From Gossypium raimondii (taxonomy: Eukaryota > Streptophyta > Magnoliopsida > Malvales > Malvaceae), in NCBI RefSeq assembly GCF_025698545.1, contig NC_068571.1:12980160-13044159 (forward strand): a DNA stretch of 64,000 nt, written 5' to 3'. How positions within the stretch are numbered: position 1 is the first letter of the stretch; each line of letters opens with the position of its first letter. Made by a program: the position numbers and the translations under genes. The notes under the pieces are model-generated. The model searched no databases, had not been told where the DNA came from, and saw nothing but the letters and a program-made list of their open reading frames with translations. Positions 42,603 to 54,799 of this stretch are shown here, one piece after another.

Positions 42603-45424
42603 TGTAACACTCCTAACCCGTATCCATCACTAGAATAGGGTTACAGAGCATTACTGTATAAACATAACCTAAAAGCATTCATTTCCAAACATTACAATAA
42701 TCATAGCATAATCCATTCATAGACAGTCATATCATCCCTTATTCGAACCCTCGAGGCCTTAGAAACACTTTAGAAATGATTTAGGACTAAATCAGGAAAA
42801 TGTTAGAAAATTCAAAACTGCAGGGGTCACACTGCCATATGACTCACATAGCTGAGACACACGCCCATGTCTCAGGCTATGTAACAATCAAAATAGGGAC
42901 ACACGGCTGTGTCCCAGCCCGTGTTCGTGCTTATGTAATTCTCTAAGTTAGGTCACACGACCAAGCCACACGCCCGTGTGCCAGGCCATGTAACACTCGA
43001 AATGGCCTCACAAGCCTGTGTACCAGGACGTGTGCTAGGCTGTGTAACTGCCTGACTTGAAACCTTTAATACCTACAAGGGACACACGACCGTGTCACAT
43101 GGCCGTGTGTCACAAGAGACTGAGACACACGCCGGTGTTTTAGGCTGTGTGGACAAGAATTGGCTAAAATCAAACCATTTCTTTCACCCATTTAGACATG
43201 TACCTACAAGCCAATTGCATAAATAATCAAGACCTTAAAACATGCCCAAAACATACATCAAATGACCAAATCTCTATACCAATAATCCATGCAACCAATA
43301 TGCCAATAAGACACCTTAATTACAATCCATTAAACCTACAAAAAATATGCATACTTGACCATTCATCAACCTTACACATTTTACTTATTTCAACTAAAAA
43401 CATACCTTAATTGATCACATTGAAAATACACCATCACATACCAAATTGATCATTCAAAACATGCAACATCTTGGCCATAATAACACCAACCATCAAGGCA
43501 TCAAAAAACCATAAGTACATGAACCATAATAACACTTATACATTCCAAAACAACTAGATCATTAAGCAGAAGTCCATTTATACATGCCATTGTAACCTTG
43601 ACCAAAACATCAAAATCTACCGATATAATCGCCGGATAGTATGATAGGTCTCTAACGAACTTCCAAACTGAACGAGCTTCCGATAATCTATAAAACATAG
43701 AAAAGAAAACTACGTAAGCATATAATGCTTAGTAAGTTCGTAAATCATGAACATAGCTTACCATTTCAATGCAAAACCTCATAATTTAAACATCAATCAA
43801 TCCAAAATAAGCTTGACACAAGCCCAAGCATCATCAACAACATAAGTTAGTGCCTTAACACATAACTCAACAAAAGCATCACATGGTAAGGTAAATTTCA
43901 TGAACATAGTACATTTGAATTCATACTTTCCATAAACATAACTATGTATACTCTGATCATTATCAATTCATACCTTTCCATAAGTTCATAATGTAGTCAA
44001 TGGAACACTTACCGTTCCTTCCCATTTCATACCCGTTGAACCACTTAGAACAATATTGGATACGCGGGAAGCTCACACAAAATGTGCTAAACATATGGTT
44101 GAAACCATTCCTTTTCCTTTACATCATTGCTCACTCAAGCCATAAATAGGTCTACTCACACAAGTTGACGATCAGAATGTAGCTACACAATGCCACTCAC
44201 ATAAGTTGGTGAGTATCAGCAAAAAATTCTAGAGCTCATCCATTGGTAGGACATTCAAGACCAGCATCCGAAACATGGTAACCTTAATGACATTTCATTT
44301 GTATCCTATATATTCCTAAGGTTCAAACGGAGCTCGATAGTCATCGTAACGTCATTGGATTCTCATAATTTCTTTACATGATATATATTACAATGCATAA
44401 ATATCAAAATAACATTATAATGTTATTTAAACATACAAATTTACCTTGATTACAAAGACGTCAAAATAGGATCACTAATCCGAGACTTTAGCCTTTCCTC
44501 GATCTAAATCCGTACAAGGTTTATCTTTATCTAAATAAGAAAATTCAATATTTTTTAATACACATACTATTCAATTTAGTCCAAAATTCATACTATTGCA
44601 GATGTACATTTTTGCCCCTAATGTTTTAACTTATTTATAATTTAGTCCTTAAGCTCGTAAATTGTCATTTATGCAATTTCATCCACATATCATGCTAGTT
44701 GATTTGCCTAGGGGCTCATACAACCTCATACAAATCGACATTTCACAAATTTATCATGGTATTTTACTACTTTTACAAATAAGTCCTTAAATGACAAATT
44801 CATCAAAAATCACTTTACAAAAATTGTTTATTTAACCACAAGGACTCATAATCTTTCATCAAACTTCTTAAATCATGTAAGAAAATTCATGGTAAAACCT
44901 TAAACCTTTAATAGTTTTGCAAATTAGTCCCTGGGCTAGCTAGATTAAGCTACAACAACTTCAAAAACATAGAAATCATTAAAACGAAACAAAAACCACT
45001 TACATACCGGTGAATATAGCTTGACTGAAACCTAGCTATGGTTTCCCTTGAATATTTCAGCTAAGGATGAAGATAGGAAGATATCTTATTTCTTTATTTT
45101 GTTTTTATTATATTAACCTTTTTTTAGTTAATTACATTTTAAACCTTTAAAAGTATCCCTAATGTTAATAAAACCAAACCCATAAATTTCCACTACCACA
45201 TAAATGGTCTAATTACCACCTAAGTACTCTTACATTAAAGTTCTATAGCTATTTGATACCTTTAGCTACTAGAACTCTACTTTTACACCTTTTACAATTT
45301 AGCCATTCTCACTAAATTAAGCATGCAAATGACACTATTAACATGCCATAGACATTAAAATAATAATATAAATATTTTCACGTAGGATTTGTGGTCTCGA
45401 TTTCACTAAAAATAGGCTGTTACA
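42603..45424 (-). repeat. Complete 5' LTR, 2.82 kb, of the nested Gypsy element
   Basis: On the minus strand it starts TGTAACAGCCTATTTTTAG and ends GGGTTAGGAGTGTTACA. The same ends occur in the solo LTR at 51109-54258 on the plus strand. A block at about 42830-43160 is rich in palindromic CACACGGCCGTGTG-like motifs. Confidence 0.85.
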
Positions 45425-46059
45425 GTTTAGGTTACAAATGGACTGAGTGCATTAGGAGATATTTTCTATGGCCAGAAAGCATACATGAGTATTTAGGAAA
45501 TTTATTTTTAGGGACAAATTTTCTACACTACCTTTTTTGAAATGAACCTTTGACATTCAATAAAGCTTTTAGAGAAAGAAGACTACTGAGAACTGATGTA
45601 TATGTTGTTCTTTTAATAGATTAACAGTATAAGATAGTTATATGGAAGGGTAAAAATTTATGGATTCATGCATTCATATGTATTTGGCTTGAGGAAAAGT
45701 AATAACTCAGGTTTGAGGGTGTGATAACTCTTGAAAAAATTTATATTTCATGCTTTAAGGCCTAGCTAATTACTTGCACCAAGGTACATTTAGTTGCATT
45801 TTAGGACATTTCATTCACATCTTCATCATTCCATTAGGAGCTTGGACTTTGTTTAAATATTAGGTACTTTTAATTGCTTGTGGTAGGGTTGTGTTTGGTG
45901 CTTTTGCAGGTGTAGGTTGAGGAACGAGAAATAAAGGAGTGAAGTTTTACCAGGGCAAAAGGTTAGACATTTTTTCAGCACGAATGTTGTGAAAATTCCA
46001 GGAAGACCGAGTTAACACTCAATGCATACCATTTTCCTTCTTCCTCACGAGTAGAACTG

Positions 46060-46793
46060 GAGCTCTCCAAGATAAAACCATGGTCTAAAAACTCTTGCAA
46101 CTATGCTTTAAGCTTCTTAGGTGCCATTTAGTAGGGAGCAATAAACATCGGAGCTATCCTAAGTAGCAACTCAATCCCAAAATCAACCTCGCATTTTGGA
46201 GGTAGATCTGGCAAGTCTTCTAGAAAGACGTCAGGAAACTCTTTCACTACACATATGCTTTCTAACATTGAGGCATCAGCTTTCATATCCAGAATGTACG
46301 CCAAATAGGCATCGCACCCTTTATGAACTAATTTCTCGGCTACCAAAGTAGAGATCACATTGGACAAGTAATATTGGTGCTTATAGATCATAACTATCTC
46401 CTTTCTGGTTGAATTCCTCAGAGTAACCGACTTTGTATCACAATCAAGGCTAACTCGATGCTCCTTCAACCAATCCATGCCCAAAATAAGATCAAATTCA
46501 CTGAATGGCAGCTCCATCAAGTCAGCTGGAAACAACTCACCCTAAATTTCTAGAGGACATCTCCTAAATATTTTATTCACATACATAAATTGTCCTAGGG
46601 GACTGAGTACAGTTATGCCGCTAACATTAATTTCCACTAGAACTCCCAATTTATCAGTCATAGAGCAGGAAACATAAGAATGAGTTGATCCTATATCTAT
46701 CAAAGCAAAGTATTGTACAAAATTTATTATAAAAGTACCTGCGTTAACATCAGCCGCATTACCGTCCTCTTGGTGCCTTGCTGCATAAACCAA
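46060..46793 (-). pseudogene. Chromovirus protease / RT start pseudogene
   Basis: 46793-46542 has the protease site ALIDIGSTHSYVS (usual family form D-T/S-G-S-T-H-S). 46535-46128 continues DLILGMDWLKEHRVSLDC, then VVKEFPDVFLEDLPDLPP just before RT, and RIAPMFIAPY. The two ORFs are separated by a stop near 46540. The expected RT core beyond 46128 is absent because the element is truncated. Confidence 0.8.
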
Positions 46794-46799
46794 GGTGGG

Positions 46800-47897
46800 C
46801 TGTCTAACATTAGTGCAGTTCGTACCTTGACCATTTGTCCTCCACCCACTATTATCATTTTGTTATTGCCACGCCCCACACCTAGAGCATGCTCCCTTGC
46901 TCTTTCAACATTTCCTATTGTGAGACTTCCCACAGTAAGCATAATTGCGGGTCTAATTTCTGTTACTTGCAATAGCAGGGTACTGACGTGGTCTATTTTC
47001 ACGGACCCTCTTCACTGGGCATGGATTAGAATTTCCCAGACCAAAATCTCTCTTCACTAGATTCTTGGTCTTATCTCTTCTATCTTGCTTATCCTATTTC
47101 ACCTTTTCAAGGATCTTCACCTTGTCTACTAAAGTCTCGAAGACTCTCTCCTACAATATGACAACTTGGACCTTGAGGTCATACCTCAGCCTATTCTCAA
47201 ATCTAACACAGTTGTTCTACTCTGAAGCTACCACCCCTTGTGCATACCGGTTCAGGCTTAATAACCCAGCCTCATACTCGGATATGGTTTGGTCCCTTTG
47301 CTTCAATTTAATAAAATGAAGTTTTCGGGCTTCAACATACCTCGATCCCATATTTTTTTTATGAAAGGCAGTTTTGAAATAATCCAAAGTTATCTTCTTT
47401 GGCTGGGTACCTTCCATGATAGATTTCCACCAACAAAATGCCTCATTTCTCAAAAGAGACACTGTACCCTTAAGTTTATGTTCTAGGGTATAGTAAAAAT
47501 TATCCAAGATCCTCTCAATAGATGAAATCTAGTACTTAGCTACCGTAAGGGTCGTCCTAGCAACTCCTCTAAATACTTCGACTCTACTCGACCGAAGCCT
47601 ATCAGTAATAGACTTACGACTTCCAGTTTCTGGTTGGCCTTTAACAACCCGCTATAAAACCCTCAATAGTGTTTGGGAAATCATACCATCAACAGATTCA
47701 TGATTTTCCTCTCCATTAACAAATTCCTCAGGCACATCGCTCATAATTTCTATAACAGGATCATCCTCGTTGACACTGAGGTCTGGTATAGGCAATCGAA
47801 TAGTGAATGACTCTTCTTTAGCCGCACAACGATGTGCACCACGAGTTCTAACCCCTTGATTATTCATAGTACTTAAATTTTGTGAATTATCTAACAA
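46800..47897 (-). pseudogene. Chromovirus gag pseudogene
   Basis: The start is near 47897/47870 (MNNQGVRTRGAHRCAAKEE). The capsid-type segment at 47507-47217 contains EAFCWWKSIMEGT, YFKTAFHKKNMGSRYVEA and LKQRDQTISEYEA, typical of the retrotransposon gag domain. A zinc knuckle, YCGKSHNRKC, is readable at about 46950 in another frame. Several frameshifts and stops. Confidence 0.75.
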
Positions 47898-48165
47898 TTA
47901 CAAAAGTAAATTCCATGTTATCACTTGAATATTTTTTATCAGAGTTTTTACTATTTGAAAACATACTATCTAAAATATCATAATCTTAAGTAAGGAGTAC
48001 TTATCTTGGATCAGCTTTGGGAGTCTCAAATTTTTAATTTTTCGAGGTTTAAAAATCTTTAAATTTAATAGAAAGAAAGGTTTGCCAAAAATTCTTTTAA
48101 AATATGCATAGAGACCCATTAAAATACACAGTCTGAGTTTTGAATCGGGCTCTAATACCATTAAA

Positions 48166-48829
48166 TGGAACTCCCCAAACCTGGTCTAGACGTTATGGCT
48201 GAATCTTAGTAATTATGTTAACGAAGTGCGAAATTATTTGTTTACTTGAAAATAAAGGTTTTGAGTTTGAAAAGTAAAATTTTTAAGATTGACTAATTTT
48301 ATTTCTTTGAAAAATATTTAATAAAATTTATTTATTTTTAAAAGAAAACGTCACTCAATTGTAATGTTGTTCACCTAAGACTATTTATGAATTTAGTAAG
48401 AAAAACTGGATTTTCAACCTAACGACAAACTCAACTTAACAATCGTTATTTCATACTCAAGACTTTGTTTTCAAAACTCAACACTATTTTCTCATTTAAC
48501 TGATATTTTACAAGATATGTCAAAATTATGATTTCAAATCAATGAGTGAGATGTAGGTAAAATATTTTTTGCTGTGACTGTTTTGAAACATGATGTTTTC
48601 TAAAAACAATCGAAACTAGAGTTTTCTCAAGAAAATCGATTTTGACAAATTTTTTCCAAAAGAAAACTTGAAGGTACTATTTGATTTTTCTCAAGAAAAT
48701 CAAAATGACAATTTTTTAGTAACGACGTTAGTTGGGAGAAATAGTTAAATGATTTTTCACACCATTGCCATGGCCAATGTGATCTTCGAGATTCAGACGT
48801 AATGTCTAGGTTGGTTTTAGGGCGTTACA
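48166..48829 (-). repeat. 5' LTR of the truncated chromovirus fragment
   Basis: It begins TGGAACTCCCCAAACC at 48166 and ends GGGCGTTACA at 48829. The outer TGTAACGCCC form is common in plant chromovirus LTRs. A partner LTR was not found, so this relies on ends and the adjacent primer site. Confidence 0.6.
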
Positions 48830-51108
48830 ATTTCTTATGTGATCAAACTCTTGAAATATTATAAAAGAGTGGAAAAAAGAAGGATAAAAAACAATGTGAT
48901 AAAAGGGATATAACTTTCGAACTTGAAACAAGCTTAGAAATTATCCTACGTTATATAATGACGAGACCCAATTTCTATAAAGTTGTTTAAAACTCAAAAA
49001 TTTTGGGAAACGAATAAGAATTGTGACCCACTATCTATAAAGAGATATGAACCAATGATATAGGGTTGATTGGCACACTTTGAAAATAGGTGAGAAGGGA
49101 AGTGATAAGATTGAAGGTAGTGAACACTAGAAGAAAACAATTCTAGATAAGTTCAATTTTTAAGTTGTCAAAGAACAAAAGAGATTTAACTCAAATATAT
49201 AAAATGTTCATTAGCCTTCAAATGTCTACAATCACAACTATTTATAGGAAAACTACTAAGATAGATGAATGGAAAAATTTTTCCAATAATAATTAGATGC
49301 ATCAAACCCATTCATGAACCAAAGGAGTTCATGTATTTATTCATACATTAAATGAACAAAAAGTCTTATGCTTCCCTCCTTGACATGCATGCATCTAATT
49401 GTTCAACGTTTATGTGAATGGTCACATTCTCTTCCCCTTTGCCATCCATGCATCTGCTAATTATCATCCATGCATTTTCAAGGTTCAACATATGCTACAT
49501 AAGTCACATACGTTTCCCTTAATCGTACATGTATCTTGGCATTCATTGAATCGACCGAATAGTAAAAAAAATGTCCCCCCTTGATGATACATGTTTATGG
49601 ACTTTCTTCCCTTCTTGCCAATGTATCTCTCGAGTTCAATGTGATGCGTTTAATCCATTCATCCTCCCTTGGTCGTACATGAATTTAGAGAACAAGGTGA
49701 AAATCCACAAGGTACATGTATGGTATAAATATGGCCAGCTAATGTACCTAAATCACATATAAATAGAACAAACATAAGCTCATTTCAACACAAGAAAAAA
49801 CACATGACATGACACATAAAATTAAACAATCACATATCTTAACATACGAAATAAAAATAACAGACACATGAGAAATGAACAAATGACATAAACACTTAAG
49901 CTCAAAACATGCATGAGCATTATTAAAACATAAAACTATAATACACAAAAAAATAAAACATTCATAATAGAAATTAAGTAGGAAACTGAAGTTCCACTAC
50001 TAAGTGGCTGGAAAATATGGCCGAGACAACCACTTCGAAGAGGTTGCATTTCAGCTTGCATTTGGGTCCCTCACGTTTGGTCCAATCTTCATGTTTAGAC
50101 CCAACTTGTGTTATGAGGGTAAAAACCCAATTTGGCCCTTTAATTTGTGGCCCAATAAAGAAAGAGAATTGAGTCTTGGCCCAATCAAAGGCCCACGTAG
50201 AAGAGAATTGAGTTTTGCCCAATCAAAGGCCCACGTAGTCAGGCTCACATCAAACAGGAAAGAATAACTACAAAGCACGGGCAAAACATAAGTTAAATAG
50301 AAACATAGACATAGTTACTGAACTATCTACAAGGCTTGCCAGACTTGTGTGAAGCCTGGTTCGCAAACACTTACAGTCAGCTAACTTAGTAAAAACTTAT
50401 GCTTTCAGAAACACAATCTTATTCACTTGTTTGTTCCGTTTGGATAAGTGAATCTCATTATAACGCCTTAGAATGACTCAACGAGTCCTTAACATGTCTT
50501 ATAAGTGTAGAACAAGGCTAAAAAATCATTCCATACTGTCACAAGGCTCAATACCCAAAACATAAAACATAAAGGTGAGTACTCAGTATCCTATGGTATG
50601 CCATTATATCCAATAGATTTAGAAGGTTAACTTGTCAAATCATTTACTTAACACAAAGCTTGCAAAACATGAAATCATATGGAGCTCACCATGTAGAGCT
50701 AACATATTACTGTTCATAAAAATACATATTTAAATACGTTCATTAAACAAAGTTATAGAAAATACTTACTCTCAGAAATTAGGTCAAAACCCTAAGCTCC
50801 TAATAAACATTATGATTTGAAATACAAGTGGCTATCCTTGAACACTCACCAATTCGCTGAAAACTTAGGGAAGCTTAGCTTTTCCCTTATCTTTGCTTGT
50901 AGACAGTTTTGTTTGGGTTTGCAATTGTAACATCTTGAAGTAAGGCCTAAAAGTATGGGGCCAGATGAGCTGGGTTCGCCAAAGAGTTTGGCGAATAGGA
51001 AATTGCCCAAGAGTGTGACGAATAGGTACTCATCAATAAGATCAGTGAATAGGGGCTTGCCAAAGGAAATAATAATCATGTATACAACATTAGATTTATG
51101 AGCAAGTC
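48830..51108. other. Repeat-rich intergenic sequence without a gene
   Basis: No convincing ORF. A short tandem (two units of about 38 bases at 50163-50238 around CCAATCAAAGGCCCACGTAG) is present. From about 50930, motifs such as GGTTCGCCAAAGAGTTTGGCGA resemble the region right of the solo LTR at 54260-54420, so both sides are probably one older chromovirus internal region. Confidence 0.4.
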
Positions 51109-54100
51109 TGTAAAAACCCATTTTTTAGTGGTTTCGAGACCATAAATATGATGAGTATGTTCATAAAATTAGTATTTAAATTACACGAGTCAATAATAAT
51201 TTTTATATTGAATTTTCATTTGATGAATTTTAATTAATTGAATTAATGGTTAGTATATGTGGTTCAATCTAAAAGTCAAGTGATTTTTAAAAATGAGGTA
51301 TTGGGACCCATTTCCGTAACTTAAAGCCGTAAATATTTTTATTAAATGTTTATAGAGTCGTATTATAGGAGAATTGAGGTTTGGTAAGGTAATTTTGACA
51401 ATTGGTTGCTTAATTAAGGTAAAAGGATTAAATTGTAAAAGTGGTAAAAGTTAATCGCTATAGATTTAAATTAGTAAATAGACCAAAATGGTGATTAAAT
51501 CATGGTAAAAAGTTCCAAGCGGTGGTGGATATGATTAATCCTCTAGCTTTTGGGCTATTTGCTCGTTTAGTCCTAATTAGTTTAGGGTTAAATTGAAATT
51601 AAGCTTGTTTAGTTAAAAATTTAAAAAAATTAAAGGACCAATTATGCAATTAAATCCCTTTAGATGGTAATTATACCATATTCTCATTTGATGGAAAAAT
51701 ATGGACATGTTTTATTTTTTTTATAAGTCATAATGTAAAGGTTAAAATTGTAAATTAAGTAAATAAAAGGTTAAATTAAAAGAATACTAAATTAAGTTAC
51801 CATCTTCTGTTCTTTTCTTATGGAAATCAAATGGCCATTGTTATGGGAGAAGAAAGTTTTGGTCAAGCTAGGGTTGGGGTATGTAAGTGATCCTCGATCC
51901 CGATTTTAGTAATTTTTATGTTTTTGAGCTCCTATTATCTTGATTTAGCTAACCTGGGGACTAATTTGTAAAACTGTTAAATGTTATAGATTATTCCATT
52001 GATGAGTTTGAGTTGTTCTTGAAAAATTTTGGTCAAGCTAGGGTTGGGGTATGTAAGTGATCCTTGATCTCGTTTTAGTAATTTTTATGTTTTTGAGCTC
52101 GTATTATCTTGATTTAGCTAACCTGGGGACTAATTTGTAAAACTATTAAATGTTATAGATTATTCCATTGATGAGTTTGAGTTGTTCTTGAAGTTTTATG
52201 GTAGATTATTAAGCTGGGTTGTTAAATAGGACTATTTTGTAAAGTAGTTTTTAGTACTTTTAATGTTTAAAGACTAAAATGTTACAGTGATAAAATTACA
52301 AGGAATTGATATGAAATAACAGCAAATATGTGTTGTAGTGGAGTTCTATACAATTCGATTGAACTTAGTTTTAATTAAAATTGGTTAAATTGCATGTTTT
52401 GAGCTTAGAGACTAAATTGCATAAAAGTAAAATATTGGGGGCAATTTTGTCAAATAGTCCAGAAAGACTTAGTTGCATAAAATGAGTTAATTTCATTATT
52501 GGAATTAGTTAATTGAATGAAATTATTATTCTAGATCAAGAATAGGCTGAAAATCGAGGCATAGAGAAGTTGAATAGTCCTCGTACCTTTGTCATCGCTG
52601 TAGTTTAATCTGGTAAGTTCGTTCGGTTCGATTTTAATACATTTTAAATGTATATTATATGAACTTAATTGTAGAATGATGGATAATACTGATGCATGTA
52701 TTTGGGAATGAAAATAATGAATTGATATGGTATCGATCACTGATTGGAATATGTTGAGCCGATTAATGTAGGATAGAGTACGATTGGTATGCCAATAGGT
52801 TGTTTTGCAAATTGGACGGGATTGGCATGAGATGTGATGATGATTTCTGTATATCCTATATTCACTGAATATATTGAGGTCCTACATACATTGTAGACTA
52901 TTGTGTTATATTACAATGTTTTTCTGGTGTGTTACGGGGGCATATGTTAGCCTACGGGCTAGACACTCAGTGTCGAGGTGTGTTATTGATTGGATTGGCT
53001 CATATGAGTGTCTGGTGTGTTCTGGATGGTTAACCAAGTACTCTTATTTGTATATCGCTCATCGAGTAATGTTTTATTGATCATTGAATGTTATTCAAAT
53101 GTGAGAAATTGATTTGTACTATTTTTTGAGCATTACTCACCTGTAGTGAGTTATGCTTGGCCAGAAATTTGTTAGTAACCTTGTTATTTGAATTATTATT
53201 TTAATTCGATAAGATTAATCATTTAACCTACGAACTTACTAAGCTTTATGTAAGCTTACTCCTGTCCTTGTCTTTTTCTTTATAGATTATGTTTTTTTTA
53301 AATTGGGAGATCGAATCAACTCGAAGAATCACAGTATCTGAGAAGATTTTGGTATACTTTGAGTGTAACTTTGGCTTATAGGCACGTAATAGGTGGTGGA
53401 TGTTTTGTGATAGTTTTAAGCACATATGTGGTAGCTTGATGTACTCGTAATATTGTTGTGTCAAGTAGCTATTTGCGGTATGTATGCTTAATTATAGTGA
53501 AGGTATGAGTGTTTGATGGTAATCAAGCATGAATTGGTAAGTTATTCTGTTTGATGTGGTGTGCATGGATGGGTTGAAAGTTTAGCTTGATAATTTGTTG
53601 ATATGCGATTGAAATGTGGTGTCAATGGTGGCACATTGGTTAGGCACATAGGATGGTTAATTAACTTGATTTGAGTGGTTCAAAATGCATCCCAAAGTCT
53701 TGTGAACATGTGTGTAAGTGTATAATTAGGTACCTAATCAATTGGATGTGAAATGGGCAAGTTTTGGGTCATTTTTGGCACACATGGCCTGGGACATGAG
53801 CTATCACACGGTCGTGTGCCCCGAACATGTTAGGTGTAGGGTTCACACAAGCTGGCACACGACCTGTGTCATGGCTGTGTAACCCAAGTCAATAAGTTAC
53901 ATGGGCAGACACACGAGTGAGCACACGAGCATGTGGGATAGCCACACGGCCATGGTTGGAGCCACACGGTCTGGGCTCTGTCACTAGAACGTGTGACCCC
54001 TATTTTCAAACTTTTCATATTTGCCCCAAATATTTTGATTTGTATCGAGTTGGTCCCTAATTGTTGCAAAACTATTTTTAAGGCATCATAGGTTGGATTT

Positions 54101-54258
54101 AAGGCCCATAAATGTATGTTTCACTTTAATTTAAATGTTATATGAAAATTTGATAATTAAATTGTAAAATTGACACTGTGTGATACTGAATGTTCTAAAT
54201 TGTACTATAATACTCTGTAACCCTAATCCAACGATGAAGATGGGTTAGGAGTGTTACA
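51109..54258 (+). repeat. Solo LTR, 3.15 kb, of the Del/Tekay-like family
   Basis: It starts TGTAAAAACCCATTTTTTAG and ends GGGTTAGGAGTGTTACA, matching the ends of the 42603-45424 LTR (opposite strand). It has the same palindromic CACACGG/CCGTGTG-rich block near 53770-53990. No gag, pol or second LTR accompanies it, so it is a solo LTR. Flanks AAGTC and AGGTA are not a clean duplication. Confidence 0.75.
51857..52193. repeat. 170-bp tandem duplication inside the solo LTR
   Basis: The segment beginning TTTTGGTCAAGCTAGGG at 51857 recurs at 52027 with few differences (for example GATCCTCGATCCC versus GATCCTTGATCTC). Both copies contain TTAGCTAACCTGGGGAC and end near GAGTTGTTCTTGAA. The 42603-45424 LTR shows only one copy. 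Confidence 0.85.
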
Positions 54259-54799
54259 AGGTATATGACCAGCAAGTTGGGCTAGCTAAAGTACGCCAAT
54301 AAGCTTGGCTAGTAGGAGTTTGCCAGAAGGCTTAATGAGCTGGAGTATGTTAAAGAAGTTAGGGAACTTAGATTACCAGTAGGCTTGGCGAAGCAGGGAT
54401 CACCAGTGGTCGGGAAACTACAATTGTTGGCTATAAGTCATAAGTAAGAATAGTCAAAGTAGAGTCATACCTCGGTTAGAAAAGTCAGCTTGCTTTTCTC
54501 TTTGCAACAGTATCCATGCAAGTAATTAAATTTTACTTCTATTACGATTAGAGTATCCTAAGGACATTAGGACACTTAGAGCCAATAAAGTCCTTGCTAA
54601 TAAGGGAATTTCATATGCTATTCTCCTAAATTTGCTGTCAATCATTCTGTCGGTAAGTCTTAAGATCCCAGCATTTAGAAATCAAGAACCATCAACTAGC
54701 AAAGTCAAGGGAATAACAAGGCTTGTGAATAAAGCCAAAATACACTTTGCACTTAAGAGGGTAACCTTGTGAAATGGTGAAGGGATGGAAATTATGATG

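Larger units (their letters stand above)
41047..45424 (-). mobile_element. Long-LTR Gypsy (Del/Tekay-like) element nested in the Athila 3' LTR
   Basis: Ends are TGTAACACTCC and, at the right, GGCTGTTACA, flanked by the exact 5-bp duplication GTTTA (41042-41046 and 45425-45429). A complete right LTR (42603-45424, 2.82 kb) is the 5' LTR on the minus strand, with a tRNA-Met type primer site at 42586-42597. Next come gag remnants, and then a left LTR of only about 470 bases. pol and most of the left LTR are deleted. The lineage is inferred from LTR length and ends. Confidence 0.85.
35751..46030 (+). mobile_element. Athila-like Gypsy remnant, interrupted by a long-LTR Gypsy element
   Basis: The 5' LTR remnant runs to about 37147, followed by the primer site TGGCACCGTTGCCAGGGA, gag, protease, a deletion that removes RT and integrase, the last residues of pol (39690-39830), a purine tract CTTAAGTTTGGGGTG (40270-40283) and a 3' LTR from there. 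The 3' LTR is split by another element at 41047-45424 and resumes to 46030. The piece 45866-46030 directly repeats 35757-35940 (TACTTTTAATTGCTT, CCAGGGCAAAAGGTT), proving the two LTRs. The 5' LTR lacks its left part and the 3' LTR its right part. Confidence 0.75.
46036..48829 (-). mobile_element. Truncated chromovirus (Gypsy) fragment with its 5' LTR
   Basis: On the minus strand a 664-base LTR (48166-48829; outer end TGTAACGCCC, inner end GGGAGTTCCA) is followed by a primer site TGGTATTAGAGCCC (48147-48160), gag, zinc knuckle, protease and the beginning of RT. The element is cut at about 46036, where it abuts the Athila 3' LTR. No second LTR is seen. Confidence 0.75.

Noticed and set aside
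49399..50267. Several 60-90 codon ORFs in 49.4-50.3 kb
   Set aside because: No family-like motifs, overlapping on both strands, in repeat-rich DNA.
52874..53080. 68-codon ORF with Cys/Tyr-rich sequence
   Set aside because: Lies wholly inside the solo LTR and has no recognisable domain.
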